Position numbers and translations under genes: made by a program. A stretch of DNA of 64,000 bases, from NCBI RefSeq assembly GCF_000474275.2, contig NZ_ATAE01000031.1, positions 1-64,000 on the forward strand. The letters are read 5' to 3'. The notes under the pieces were generated by a model that saw only the letters and a list, made by a program, of their open reading frames with translations, was not told where the DNA came from and did not search any database. Source of the DNA: Alkalihalophilus marmarensis DSM 21297 (GTDB taxonomy: Bacteria; Bacillota; Bacilli; Bacillales; Bacillaceae_D). Below, piece after piece: positions 50,750 to 59,553 of this stretch. Each line of letters starts with the position of its first letter. Positions within the stretch are counted from its first letter, which is position 1.

Positions 50750-52003
50750 TTATAACCTCTTAACATTGGGATAATTCTTTTTATAACAGTTTTTTGTATC
50801 AAATATCAATTTTGCAGATTGTAATATCTTTTCATAATTTATTTTGTCATGATCACTTAGAATAAGGACCAATTCATAATGTTCAAGACGATCAAGATTT
50901 TGACTTGAATGGACCTCCCCATTCAAAGTAAACTCTTTAACATACGGGTCATAAAAATAGACTTGGTCATGTTGATTTTGTAATAATTCAAAAACTTTAA
51001 GTGGACGGGATTCTCTTAAGTCATTTACATTTGGTTTATATGTCAACCCTACTACAAGGATTCCTCCTGCTTCACTCTGATTCGTTTGTTTCATCAATTC
51101 GTTTACCCTCTGAACGATATAAGAAGGTTGTATATCATTTACTTTTTTCGCTATTTCAACAAAATTAAGTTTAAAATTGTGTTGATCGGCTTTCCACTTT
51201 AAATACAATGGATCAACTGGTATGCAGTGCCCTCCAATACCTGAGCTAGGGTAATAAGGTGTAAAACCATAAGGCTTAGTACCAGCCGCTGCTATTACTT
51301 CCCAAATGTCTATATCTAACTCATGACAGAGTTTACTAATCTCATTAATAAATGAGATATTTATAAATCGTTGTGTGTTCTCCACTAATTTTGTGATTTC
51401 TGCTACTCTAGGTGTACTTACAGGGATTAATGTGTTAAAAATTTGTTCATAAACAGCGTGTATTTCATTCAATGATTGGTCATTAATACCACTTATTATT
51501 TTTGGTATATCTTGATGTGCATGTGTTGTATTACCTGGGTCAATTCTTTCTGGTGAATAACCCACTAATATATCTTCACCAGGAGCCCATCCGTTTCTTT
51601 GTAAAAACGAGACAATTTCATCTTCAGTTGTGCCAGGATATGTTGAACTTTCTAGAACTATTAAATGATCTTTTTTTAAATATGGCAGCATAGATGACAA
51701 TGCTGAAAAAATATAAACTAACTCAGGCTCCTCTTTTTCTGATAACGGTGTAGGAACACAAATAATAATCACATCAACTTTATTGATAAGAGAGTAGTCA
51801 TCACTGAATGTGAATCTATCTGACATTTTCAACTCTGTTATTACTTTATCTTCAATGGTAGATAAATATGATCTGCCCTTATGATACAAAGCCAGTTTAT
51901 CAGGGTCTATATCTATACCCACTACAGGAAAGCCCTTTGAATGGAACATTAATGCTAAGGGCAGCCCTACATATCCTAACCCAATTACCCCTATGGTTTT
52001 CAC
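50750..52003 (-). CDS. UDP-N-acetylglucosamine 6-dehydrogenase (WbpA-like)
   Basis: 417 aa. Rossmann GVIGLGYVGLPLALMF, middle domain with NTQRFINISFINE, and the catalytic Cys in GIGGHCIPVDP, followed by the C-terminal UDP-binding domain. It oxidises C6 of a UDP-sugar to the acid. With the three upstream genes the substrate is most likely UDP-GlcNAc rather than UDP-Glc. GTG start, AAAGGGAGAGG. Confidence 0.87.
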   Translation of the reverse strand: MKTIGVIGLGYVGLPLALMFHSKGFPVVGIDIDPDKLALYHKGRSYLSTIEDKVITELKMSDRFTFSDDYSLINKVDVIIICVPTPLSEKEEPELVYIFSALSSMLPYLKKDHLIVLESSTYPGTTEDEIVSFLQRNGWAPGEDILVGYSPERIDPGNTTHAHQDIPKIISGINDQSLNEIHAVYEQIFNTLIPVSTPRVAEITKLVENTQRFINISFINEISKLCHELDIDIWEVIAAAGTKPYGFTPYYPSSGIGGHCIPVDPLYLKWKADQHNFKLNFVEIAKKVNDIQPSYIVQRVNELMKQTNQSEAGGILVVGLTYKPNVNDLRESRPLKVFELLQNQHDQVYFYDPYVKEFTLNGEVHSSQNLDRLEHYELVLILSDHDKINYEKILQSAKLIFDTKNCYKKNYPNVKRL

Positions 52004-52090
52004 GTCATCCTCTCCCTTTTCTCATACCTTTACATAAGTAATAATATGTTAAAAAGAGTAGATGTGATCTAGTCTATTACACCCTAGCAC

Positions 52091-52801
52091 TCAATTGTCG
52101 CTATCTTTTTTTAAATATCTTGCTGGATTTCCAACCACTGTAGATTTTTCATTAACATCCTTCGTCACAACGGCCCCTGCACCCACAATTGCGTTCTCTC
52201 CAATGATAATGCTAGGCAAAAGCGTTGCGTTATTTCCTATTTTCGCGCCAGACCTTATCACTGGACCGGTATGAAGACCTTTCCCGCTTGCCATATGTTT
52301 ATCGTTAGACATGGAACAACACGGACCAATAAATACCCTGTCTTCAATTATGGTATCAGCTGTAATATAGCAACCCGTTTGAATAGTTGTATTCGAGCCT
52401 ATTATTGTCTTTGGTTCTATCATCGCCTGCCTTCCTATTACAGTTGATTCTCCAATTGTCACTTCTTCTCTAATACTTACTTGATCAGCAATAAATGTAT
52501 CTTTGCCAATGACCGTCCCCTTGTATATAATTACATGACTACCTATTCTTGCATTATCCGCGATCGTTAACTCCGTAAGTGTGGTAGACGGTCTTCTAGC
52601 CATTTTCCTGTTTGATGTTGGAGATTTACCTAAAATTGTCAAATCACCTATTATTACACCTTGATTTATTTTTGTACCTTTTTTGATAATACAGTTCATT
52701 CCTATCTCGGCTTGGTTACCTATTACTACGCCTTCTTCTATTACCGTTCCCTTTCCAATTTTAACCCCTTCTCCTACTTTTACACTGTGATGAATTTCCA
52801 T
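52091..52801 (-). CDS. Hexapeptide-repeat N-acetyltransferase (WbpD/WlbB-like)
   Basis: 236 aa left-handed beta-helix: tandem hexapeptides such as GKGTVIEEGVVIGN and GAVVTKDVNEKSTVVGNPARYL at the end. It would acetylate the 3-amino group of the UDP-sugar. Longer than usual WbpD because of extra N-terminal coils. Confidence 0.85.
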   Translation of the reverse strand: MEIHHSVKVGEGVKIGKGTVIEEGVVIGNQAEIGMNCIIKKGTKINQGVIIGDLTILGKSPTSNRKMARRPSTTLTELTIADNARIGSHVIIYKGTVIGKDTFIADQVSIREEVTIGESTVIGRQAMIEPKTIIGSNTTIQTGCYITADTIIEDRVFIGPCCSMSNDKHMASGKGLHTGPVIRSGAKIGNNATLLPSIIIGENAIVGAGAVVTKDVNEKSTVVGNPARYLKKDSDN

Positions 52802-52816
52802 CTCATTGCCCCTTTT

Positions 52817-53875
52817 CTAATATTTGCTTTTCATATCAGTCGTCTCAAAAGATAGCAACGGTAATTGTATGGGTTTACTATCTAGGGCAGATTTGTAGAT
52901 AGCTAATATCGTTTCTAATGATTGAATGGCTGTCTCACCACTCACTAAACTCGTTGAAGCCTTCCCCTCTTTCATTAGTTTTAATATTGCCTCATACATT
53001 TTCACATGTTCATTCTCTTCGGTTCCTAACTGTTTTGTTAATTCGTTGTATTGAGAGTTGGATACATGCCACCTGTCTCTTATTTGTAATTTATCCCCAC
53101 GTAGCGCTACTGTCCCTTTTTCGCCGAATACTTTGAGTGATATACCCAAATTATTAGGTTGGGTAATGGTATTAGCTTGAATAATTCCCTTAGACCCATT
53201 TCTAAATGATAGAATTCCAATAGCAGCATCTTCTGTTTCTTTTATTAAATTCTTTTTAACGACCTGGCCGTGCACATAATCAACGTCTCCCATTAACCAA
53301 ACCATAAGATCAATTAAATGTATTCCTTGATTTAGCAACATCCCTCCATCAAGTTCCCATGTCCCTCTCCATTTTGCCTCTTTGAAATAATCCTCTGATC
53401 TGTTTAACTCAATGGTAACTGCTGAATAATAAATATCACCAAAAGAATGTTTATTTATCATCTCTTTTAACATCGTTATTACTCGCAGAAAACGCAATTG
53501 ATGTGAAACCAGTAAATGCTTATTATATTTTAATGATAGTTCGTTTAACTTCCTTGCATCATCTAGGCTCAATGAAAGAGGCTTCTCCACTAGAACATGT
53601 TTATCTGCTTTCAAAGCTGCTTCTGCAATCTCTGCATGAGTATTGGAGGGTGACGTAATTACTATTAATTCTACGTCATCATGTCTTAAAAGATCTTTGT
53701 AATTCAAAAAACTTCTTAAATATCCGTTTTTGTGGACTTGCTTCTTTAACTTTTCTATGTTGTTTTGATTTATATCACTTAAACCTATAATTTCTATTCC
53801 ATTACATTTATTAATTGAATCAACATGTTTTGCAGCAATCCTCCCACACCCTATTAATCCTACTTTTAAAGTCAT
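52817..53875 (-). CDS. Gfo/Idh/MocA sugar 3-dehydrogenase (WbpB/WlbA-like)
   Basis: 352 aa. NAD-binding GLIGCGRIAAKHVDSI, motif VLVEKPLSLS, and GGMLLNQGIHLIDLMVWL. It should oxidise C3 of UDP-GlcNAcA. Overlaps the aminotransferase gene by 4 bases. Confidence 0.87.
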   Translation of the reverse strand: MTLKVGLIGCGRIAAKHVDSINKCNGIEIIGLSDINQNNIEKLKKQVHKNGYLRSFLNYKDLLRHDDVELIVITSPSNTHAEIAEAALKADKHVLVEKPLSLSLDDARKLNELSLKYNKHLLVSHQLRFLRVITMLKEMINKHSFGDIYYSAVTIELNRSEDYFKEAKWRGTWELDGGMLLNQGIHLIDLMVWLMGDVDYVHGQVVKKNLIKETEDAAIGILSFRNGSKGIIQANTITQPNNLGISLKVFGEKGTVALRGDKLQIRDRWHVSNSQYNELTKQLGTEENEHVKMYEAILKLMKEGKASTSLVSGETAIQSLETILAIYKSALDSKPIQLPLLSFETTDMKSKY

Positions 53876-54993
53876 TGACTTTCACCATCTTTAAACTTTT
53901 GCAATGCCTTAACAATATATAGTTGTTCTTCATTGCTTAGAAAAGGGTGTAGAGGAATTGCTAAAACTCGATCTGCTTTTGATTCAGCAATCGGTAAATC
54001 TCCTTTTTTATATCCAAGACCTCTATATACTTCTTGTAAATGCAAGGGTAGAGGATAATAGATTCCACTTGCTATGCCACAAGTACCTAAATATTGCATT
54101 AGCTCATTTCGGTTATAACATTCGACACAATATAGATGATACACATGTGACTTTACAGTGTCTTTTTGTAAAGGAAGCTTTATAGTATTCAAACCTTTTA
54201 GATGATCTTCATAAGAATGTGCCAACTCAATCCTTTTATTGTTCCAGCTATCTATTTTTTTCAAACAGATTCGTAATATAGCTGCATGAAGTTCATCAAG
54301 ACGACTATTATACCCAACCTCATCATGGAAATATTTTTTTGTTGATCCGTGATGTCGAAGCTTTTTTATTTTTTGAGCAATCGTAGGATTATTTGAAACC
54401 ACAAGTCCCCCATCACCTATTGTAGAGAAGTTTTTAGTAGGAAAAAAAGAAAAGCATCCGATATCCCCGATTGTGCCTATCTTCTTATCTTCATAGGAGG
54501 CTCCAAATGCTTGACAAGCGTCTTCTATGACATATAAGTTATACTTTTTTGCAATAGTACCTATTTTTTTAAGATCACAGCTTTGACCAAATAAATGTAC
54601 CGGTAAAATGGCTTTGGTTTTGGATGTGATGTGTTTTTCAATCAAGAACGGGTCTAAATTTAACGTATCCTCATCAATATCAATAAAGATAGGCGTAGCG
54701 CCTACTCTAGATATAGCTTCTGCCGTGGCAAAGAAAGTGAACGGCGTAGTAATTACTTCATCACCACTCCCTATATTTAACGCTCTTAAAGCTAAGACTA
54801 AGGCATCTGTTCCATTAGCAACACTAACGGCATAATTCACTTTTAAATAATCTGCGACCTCTTTTTCAAACTCCTCTACTTCTTTCCCTAGTATAAATTG
54901 ACCTCGATCTATAACATCTGCAATCGCAATCATTACTTCATTTTTAATACTTTGGAATTGTCTATCGACTTGCAAAAATGAAATTTGTCTCAT
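53872..54993 (-). CDS. DegT/DnrJ/EryC1 sugar aminotransferase (WbpE/WlbC-like)
   Basis: 373 aa PLP enzyme: ANGTDALVLALRALNIGSGDE, catalytic Lys in FFPTKNFSTIGDGG, and YNSRLDELHAAIL. It transfers an amino group to the 3-keto UDP-sugar. First gene of the operon, RBS GGGGGAG. Confidence 0.9.
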   Translation of the reverse strand: MRQISFLQVDRQFQSIKNEVMIAIADVIDRGQFILGKEVEEFEKEVADYLKVNYAVSVANGTDALVLALRALNIGSGDEVITTPFTFFATAEAISRVGATPIFIDIDEDTLNLDPFLIEKHITSKTKAILPVHLFGQSCDLKKIGTIAKKYNLYVIEDACQAFGASYEDKKIGTIGDIGCFSFFPTKNFSTIGDGGLVVSNNPTIAQKIKKLRHHGSTKKYFHDEVGYNSRLDELHAAILRICLKKIDSWNNKRIELAHSYEDHLKGLNTIKLPLQKDTVKSHVYHLYCVECYNRNELMQYLGTCGIASGIYYPLPLHLQEVYRGLGYKKGDLPIAESKADRVLAIPLHPFLSNEEQLYIVKALQKFKDGESQ

Positions 54994-55019
54994 TTACACT
55001 CCCCCTTATCCCTTATCTA

Positions 55020-55050
55020 TATGCGATTTGCGCAAAAGGTTTATTCATGC
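55020..55050 (-). promoter_or_regulatory. Possible sporulation promoter of the sugar operon
   Basis: Minus-strand AC, 15 bases, then CATATAGAT, about 30 bases before the aminotransferase start. The same AC-N15-CATATAGAT pattern precedes the CgeB-like gene at 62372. Close to, but not an exact match for, the sigma-K pattern. Confidence 0.4.
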
Positions 55051-55053
55051 ACT

Positions 55054-55090
55054 TAAAAAAGGCTTCTGAATATATTCAGAAGCCTTTTTC
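55054..55090 (-). terminator. Terminator after collagen-like gene
   Basis: AAAAAGGCTTCTGAATA pairs perfectly with TATTCAGAAGCCTTTTT, then T-run on the minus strand. Confidence 0.9.
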
Positions 55091-55095
55091 TCTCT

Positions 55096-56052
55096 CTATA
55101 CTAGACGTAATATCGTTAAGGTAGCGCCAGCACCGCTTTGCAGAGAGACAACTCCATCATAATCAAATAATTCTACTGACAGCGATGAATTAGCAGGTAA
55201 TGTAAGAATGGCTTCTCCATTAAGTTCACTTCTAGGCAGCACTGCATTTAGTGTGGCTGAAGCTACAGGATCCCCGTTTACAATTAACCTAGCCCCAATT
55301 ATTTCTTCTTCAGTTAACCTTACACTAAATGATATATAATACCTTCCTTCAGGCTGTATTGTTAAAATTGTACTATCTCCATTTAAAATTATATCCGTTG
55401 ATAAATTCTGGGCATCTGGCAACGGTACAGCAGTACCTGTTGAAATGACTGTTAATATAGGTGTACCAATATTACTCACGAAGCCAGAAGATTCTGTAAC
55501 TATAGGACCTGCTGGACCTGTTGCTCCTACTGGACCCTCTGGACCGGTTGCTCCCGCTGGACCCTCTGGACCCGTTGCTCCCGCTGAACCCTCTGGACCG
55601 GTTGCTCCCGCTGGACCGGTTGCTCCCGCTGGACCCTCTGGACCGATTGCTCCCGCTGGACCTGTTGCTCCCGCTGGTCCTATTTCTCCTGCTGGGCCGG
55701 TTGCTCCTACTGGGCCCGTTGCTCCTGCCGGGCCGACTTCCCCTACTGGGCCCGTTGCTCCCGCTGGACCGACTTCCCCTACTGGGCCCGTTGCTCCCGC
55801 TGGACCGATTTCTCCTACTGGGCCCGTTGCTCCCGCTGGACCGATTTCTCCGGCTGGACCTGGAATTCCCGGAATTCCGGGAACCCCGGGAACCCCAGGA
55901 ACCCCAGGTGGACCGGGTGGACCGGGTGGACCGGGTGGACCTTGCTTCCCTCGTTTTCCCCTTCTCCCACACCTTTCGTAGCAATACGAATTACTACAAC
56001 TCCAAATTGTTTTTGACTTTTTATTACATTTATGTCTTCCCCTAAAAAACAT
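55096..56052 (-). CDS. BclA-like collagen-type spore surface protein
   Basis: 318 aa. A short basic, Cys-containing N-terminus (1-37); about 49 Gly-X-Y triplets (38-184), starting with GPP and GVP/GIP, then [11 protein letters not shown]-type repeats; and a compact beta-rich C-terminal domain (190-318) ending [15 protein letters not shown], as in BclA-family trimers. Eleven GAT triplets offer Thr for O-glycosylation. In Bacillus such proteins form the hair-like nap of the exosporium. RBS AGGAGG. Confidence 0.88.
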   Translation of the reverse strand: MFFRGRHKCNKKSKTIWSCSNSYCYERCGRRGKRGKQGPPGPPGPPGPPGVPGVPGVPGIPGIPGPAGEIGPAGATGPVGEIGPAGATGPVGEVGPAGATGPVGEVGPAGATGPVGATGPAGEIGPAGATGPAGAIGPEGPAGATGPAGATGPEGSAGATGPEGPAGATGPEGPVGATGPAGPIVTESSGFVSNIGTPILTVISTGTAVPLPDAQNLSTDIILNGDSTILTIQPEGRYYISFSVRLTEEEIIGARLIVNGDPVASATLNAVLPRSELNGEAILTLPANSSLSVELFDYDGVVSLQSGAGATLTILRLV

Positions 56053-56105
56053 ATGGTACCTCCTCTCATTTCATTTTTTATATTATTTATTCTGATTGTT
56101 TATTG

Positions 56106-56113
56106 ACTGTATG
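56106..56113 (-). promoter_or_regulatory. Possible sigma-E/K -10 of the collagen gene
   Basis: Minus-strand CATACAGT matches the CATACAnT pattern. No clear -35 stands at the right distance. Confidence 0.35.
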
Positions 56114-56191
56114 TTTAACTAGATAACACAATAAAAGTTTCATTTTTATAGTTTCACTGCATAGAAATTACATATATAAGGAGGGGATGTT

Positions 56192-56641
56192 GTGAAACAA
56201 GATACCTATTTGAGATTAACACCTGTACAATTACAACAAAGGTTAATTTATACTCAATCTGAATTAAAAAAATACAAACTGCAAGTAGAAAAGTACAAAA
56301 ACGATTATTACTACAATTTAATTGATCAATTAAAGAAAGATAAGGAGAATTTAGAAAACGAAATTCAGCTAAATAATAATGAATTATTTGAGAAAGAATC
56401 CTTATACAATAAGGAGATAAATTCATTAAAAAATAAGTTAGGAGAAGCCGAACAGAAAATCATATTATTAGAAGAGAAATTATTAACTGTTGAAAAAAAG
56501 CTTGAGGACTCCAATAATTTGTTAATTAAAGAGAAACGTTCTAGTGAAGATATCAGTCATTCCAGCCCTATAAATCATTCAAACAGCAGCAGCTCTCATA
56601 AATGGTTTGAAGAAAATATAAAAAGTCAAAATCATGAATAA
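56192..56641 (+). CDS. Coiled-coil protein, putative spore-associated
   Basis: 149 aa, GTG start with AGGAGGGG. Almost wholly coiled coil (QLQQRLIYTQSELKKYKLQ, then SLKNKLGEAEQKIILLEEK) with a Ser/His-rich end. Divergent from the collagen gene. Its N-terminus is similar to that of the protein at 57825 (Q-Q-x-I/L-x-Y-x-S-E-L/I-K-K), suggesting related partners. Confidence 0.65.
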   Translation: MKQDTYLRLTPVQLQQRLIYTQSELKKYKLQVEKYKNDYYYNLIDQLKKDKENLENEIQLNNNELFEKESLYNKEINSLKNKLGEAEQKIILLEEKLLTVEKKLEDSNNLLIKEKRSSEDISHSSPINHSNSSSSHKWFEENIKSQNHE

Positions 56642-56648
56642 CCATATA

Positions 56649-56688
56649 AAAAGCTATCCCCATCTAAAAGATTTGGATAGCTTTTTTT
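56649..56688. terminator. Bidirectional terminator
   Basis: AAAAAGCTATCC and GGATAGCTTTTTTT pair. T-runs follow on both strands, serving the convergent coiled-coil gene and the 54-aa gene. Confidence 0.85.
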
Positions 56689-56692
56689 AGAT

Positions 56693-56857
56693 TTATCCTC
56701 TTTCATCTTTCGTAAAAAACTTCTTCTGACAACAACTTTCCTCTGACCCTTCTTTTTTTCCTACTACCTTCTTTTTAAAAGCACCCCTGTTTGAGATACT
56801 TTTTTTAGAAGCATACTCAGGTTTACGTGAATAGAACTTATTACCATTTATCATCAT
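56693..56857 (-). CDS. Small basic protein, putative spore component (54 aa)
   Basis: 54 aa, ATG at 56857 with GGAGGAG. Very basic, with a Cys pair (SEESCCQKKFF), typical of small coat-type proteins. A CATACAAT box (minus strand, 56894-56901) resembling a sigma-E -10 lies about 37 bases upstream. Not a recognised family. Confidence 0.5.
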   Translation of the reverse strand: MMINGNKFYSRKPEYASKKSISNRGAFKKKVVGKKEGSEESCCQKKFFTKDERG

Positions 56858-56962
56858 TCTCCTCCTCACATTTTTCAGACCACTCCTTGAAAAATTGTAT
56901 GCTCTTACCTAATTGAGTGTACCTATGTATTTGCCCCTTTTTAATTTTCCCTGAATTATTAA

Positions 56963-56991
56963 ACACAAATTTATCGGGCTGTCATACTATA
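56963..56991 (+). promoter_or_regulatory. Sigma-K-like promoter
   Basis: ACAC (56963-56966), 16 bases, then CATACTATA (56983-56991), an exact CATAnnnTA match. It points to late mother-cell expression of the next gene. Confidence 0.65.
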
Positions 56992-57047
56992 CAGTAGTCT
57001 GAATACCCACTAAATACTTTAGAAGGGTAAAAATAGGAGGTAAAAGG

Positions 57048-57716
57048 ATGAGTCATAAAAAGAATAATTTATGTATTAATGCTGAAAAAGTCTTTGACTG
57101 GGTTATAAGACCAGTTGAGATTGAACGAAAAACTTTCTTCGGTCCAGAATTAGAGGATCTCTTTGAAGAGAACGAAGCCTTTGATGACGATTTTTGTGAG
57201 TTTCTTGATAAAAATCCTTCACTTACAACTGAATGTATCGTATTAGAGGATTGTTTAGTTGCAAAAGAGATCGTTCAAGCTCATGGGCGTCAAAAAGTTG
57301 AGGTAACACTACCTAGCGGTGAAGAAGTAAAGCTGCAAAAAGTTAAAATTCTAATTTCTGGAAAAGTCAAGGTGCTTATTCTAGATGGCCAGCGTTGTGT
57401 AGTCGAGTCTAAAATTGTAGATTTCTGCACTACTGAAACATTCTATTTATGCGCACCAAAAGGGACGTGCGTACATGCACGTGTAATTGACGGAGAGTGT
57501 GATGTAGAGTTAATCAGCTGCAACGATACTGCAATCTTAAGTATCGATATTGCATTCTGTTTGGACGTTCATGTTACAGACTTCATTAAATTAGAAATCG
57601 AAGCAGCATATTGCAAGCCTCGTAATGAATTTCCAATCAGCGATATTGTGGTTTGTAAGCCTGAAAAAAATCCACCTCAATGTCCTCTCATTTTTCCAGG
57701 AAGACACACTAAATAA
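57048..57716 (+). CDS. Cys-rich protein, putative spore surface component
   Basis: 222 aa, AGGAGG upstream. It opens with CINAEKVFDWVIRPVEIER, a pattern I associate with uncharacterised spore proteins. The rest is beta-rich with about ten Cys scattered in the middle and end (CIVLEDC, CTTETFYLC, CISC-like). No signal peptide, so it should act on the mother-cell side of the spore. Sigma-K-like promoter upstream, terminator downstream. Confidence 0.6.
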   Translation: MSHKKNNLCINAEKVFDWVIRPVEIERKTFFGPELEDLFEENEAFDDDFCEFLDKNPSLTTECIVLEDCLVAKEIVQAHGRQKVEVTLPSGEEVKLQKVKILISGKVKVLILDGQRCVVESKIVDFCTTETFYLCAPKGTCVHARVIDGECDVELISCNDTAILSIDIAFCLDVHVTDFIKLEIEAAYCKPRNEFPISDIVVCKPEKNPPQCPLIFPGRHTK

Positions 57717-57732
57717 ATATTGGTTCAAAGAG

Positions 57733-57769
57733 TCGAGCATTGGTTTGGTTACCAATGCTCGATTTTTTC
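57733..57769 (+). terminator. Terminator of the Cys-rich gene
   Basis: TCGAGCATTGGT and ACCAATGCTCGA form a perfect 12-bp stem, then TTTTTT. Confidence 0.9.
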
Positions 57770-57789
57770 TTCTTTAATTGATTCATAGA

Positions 57790-57798
57790 CATAGAATA
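57790..57798 (+). promoter_or_regulatory. Sigma-K-like -10
   Basis: CATAGAATA fits CATAnnnTA. No AC box is seen at 16 bases, so support is partial. Confidence 0.4.
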
Positions 57799-57824
57799 AA
57801 AGTAAGAAAAAAAAGGAGGCTCTT

Positions 57825-58529
57825 ATGAATAAAAACATAAAAAATTCACCTCAAAATAATCTTCAAAAACAACAACAGATTATACATTATAAATCTGAAA
57901 TAAAAAAACTAAGATCTCGTCTTAATAAGAGTGAAAGCCTTATAAAAACTCAACAAGAGACGATCCAATCTTTAATGGAAAATGTATCGAGATTTGAAAG
58001 AAATTCGCATAATACCGTAATTGAACAACCTACAGGTAAAAACACCGGCGGTAACAACCTCCCTGTCAGCATTTTTATGTACACGTTAATTATACCTAAA
58101 ACCGCTAATGAAGAAGAACCAATTATCATTAAAGGAAACTTAGAAATAATTAATAGTACTGCGACTCCCTTAACGTCTCCGGTCATTTGTATTGAATTTG
58201 ATGACCCGTTACTAACTAACTTAACTGCAAGAATTCAAACTGATCGTCCATCCATGAGTGATGGCATGATTCAAGAAAACAGTATAGAAGCTTGGCGTTT
58301 TCTTGAGGGTACTACTTTTAAAGATGCTAGAAAGACCGGTCAATATTGGTTACAGCCTGTTGAGCAGCATAGTATAGATATAAACGAACATCTATCTTTC
58401 TCTGATTTTGAAATTAAGATTCCATTCAAGTCTCCATTACTTAATTGTAAAATTCAAAGCTATTTTTATTCTGAAGAATACCCTAAAGGGGTGCCCTCTC
58501 TGAACAAGATAAGTTGTGCCTTCATCTAA
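57825..58529 (+). CDS. Coiled-coil plus beta-domain protein, putative spore component
   Basis: 234 aa. Residues 5-65 are a coiled coil similar to the one at 56192; residues 85-234 are a beta-rich domain (VSIFMYTLIIPKTANEEEPI, LTSPVICIEFDDPLL). RBS AAGGAGG. Unrecognised, but placed between spore-type genes and with a sporulation-like -10. Confidence 0.6.
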   Translation: MNKNIKNSPQNNLQKQQQIIHYKSEIKKLRSRLNKSESLIKTQQETIQSLMENVSRFERNSHNTVIEQPTGKNTGGNNLPVSIFMYTLIIPKTANEEEPIIIKGNLEIINSTATPLTSPVICIEFDDPLLTNLTARIQTDRPSMSDGMIQENSIEAWRFLEGTTFKDARKTGQYWLQPVEQHSIDINEHLSFSDFEIKIPFKSPLLNCKIQSYFYSEEYPKGVPSLNKISCAFI

Positions 58530-58539
58530 ATTATTCAAA

Positions 58540-58565
58540 GCACTTGACATCTCTATGTCAAGTGC
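58540..58565. repeat. Stem-loop between convergent genes
   Basis: CACTTGACAT-CTCT-ATGTCAAGTG, a perfect 10-bp stem. No T-run on either side, so only a weak terminator. Confidence 0.55.
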
Positions 58566-58575
58566 ATATAAATAT

Positions 58576-58926
58576 TTATTTTCGCAACATACTCTCTATA
58601 ATACCGGCTGCGCCGGAAATAGCGAATATTAACAGTGGAATCCAAATAATTTGATATAAAAAAACAAATGCTATGACTAGAAAAATTGAAACCCAAACCC
58701 CCGTGCACCAATAACAACTAATAACATTACCTATTAATTTTCTCAATCCACGCCCCTTACTTTCTATATATTGGTATACCTCACCGTCATCTTGTATCTC
58801 TTCAATAATTTCAACAAAAATATTTCTCACTCTATCAAACAATCGATCAAACACAATTAAGTGAGTAAGCCTGAAAACGGCAAGAAAAAGAATTACAAAA
58901 TCTATCCAATTCACATATTCCCCCAT
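58576..58926 (-). CDS. yjcA: DUF1360 membrane protein (YjcA-like)
   Basis: 116 aa from the ATG at 58926 (GGAGGGG five bases upstream). Membrane helix near 8-24, the DUF1360 core VISCYWCTGVWVSIFLVIAFVF, and a final helix ending in GIIESMLRK. B. subtilis YjcA is a sporulation gene near the cot cluster, which supports a spore context here. Confidence 0.72.
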   Translation of the reverse strand: MGEYVNWIDFVILFLAVFRLTHLIVFDRLFDRVRNIFVEIIEEIQDDGEVYQYIESKGRGLRKLIGNVISCYWCTGVWVSIFLVIAFVFLYQIIWIPLLIFAISGAAGIIESMLRK

Positions 58927-59000
58927 ATTCACCCCTCCATTTCAATTATTTATAATTACGCAAAAGCAGACTACTTTGACCATATAAATTAGAAATACAT

Positions 59001-59029
59001 ACACTTATTTATTTTATTAACATAGGCTA
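59001..59029 (+). promoter_or_regulatory. Sigma-K-like promoter
   Basis: ACAC (59001-59004), 16 bases, then CATAGGCTA (59021-59029). Same spacing and boxes as at 56963. Confidence 0.6.
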
Positions 59030-59070
59030 CTGTATAGTTCTTTGTTTCTATATTGAGAGGAGTGTTTTTT

Positions 59071-59502
59071 ATGACTTTTTATGAACAACATAACCTTTAC
59101 CGCCAGCAACCATCTGTGCAATTTCTCCCCCCATCCGTTATTGACCAATATGTAAATCAGTGGATCACAACATCTATCCCAGGTTACGGCCAAGTCATTG
59201 CCTATGTAACTGACTTTAACCGACGTAATGGAATGGTTTCTATGTTTATTTATCAGGCTCCTTACTATCAGCCTCAGTTTATTCAAGTGCATAACAGTGA
59301 TTTAGTTGGAATTGCTCCATATTACGGGCCGATCCCACCACGCCCACATCAAGGCCCTGGTCCAGGGCCACAACCAAGACCACCACGCCCTAGACCTCCG
59401 TTTTTCCCTTGGTGGTTCTGGGGAATCGGTGGTCAGGGAGGTTTTTATGGTCAGCAATCAGGCCAAGGAGGCTTTGGCAGCCAATCTCCTGGCCCTCGTT
59501 AA
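59071..59502 (+). CDS. Pro/Gly-rich protein, putative spore coat component
   Basis: 143 aa from the ATG at 59071 (GAGAGGAG eight bases upstream). Residues 1-90 form a small beta-rich domain (PGYGQVIAYVTDFNRRNGMVSMFIY), then a Pro-rich stretch with PRPP repeats, a PWWFWG motif and a Gly/Gln/Ser tail. Low-complexity ends are common in coat proteins. Sigma-K-like promoter 42 bases upstream. Confidence 0.65.
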   Translation: MTFYEQHNLYRQQPSVQFLPPSVIDQYVNQWITTSIPGYGQVIAYVTDFNRRNGMVSMFIYQAPYYQPQFIQVHNSDLVGIAPYYGPIPPRPHQGPGPGPQPRPPRPRPPFFPWWFWGIGGQGGFYGQQSGQGGFGSQSPGPR

Positions 59503-59504
59503 TC

Positions 59505-59550
59505 AACAAAAAAGCAAGCACCTTAAACAGGTGCTTGCTTTTTTGTTATG
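59505..59550. terminator. Bidirectional terminator before fabI
   Basis: AAAAAAGCAAGCACCT pairs with AGGTGCTTGCTTTTTT, serving the convergent coat-type gene and fabI. Confidence 0.88.
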
Positions 59551-59553
59551 TTC

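Noticed and set aside
51502-51693. Plus-strand frame inside the UDP-sugar dehydrogenase
   Set aside because: Antisense shadow without a ribosome site.
55500-55940. Repeated units resembling a CRISPR array
   Set aside because: The repeats are in-frame coding triplets of 9-36 bases without unique spacers; no cas gene is near.
55445-56045. Long plus-strand and second minus-strand open frames across the collagen gene
   Set aside because: They are rich in Pro/Ser/Arg or Leu/Pro and arise from the GC-rich Gly-X-Y repeat read in other frames; no ribosome site of their own.
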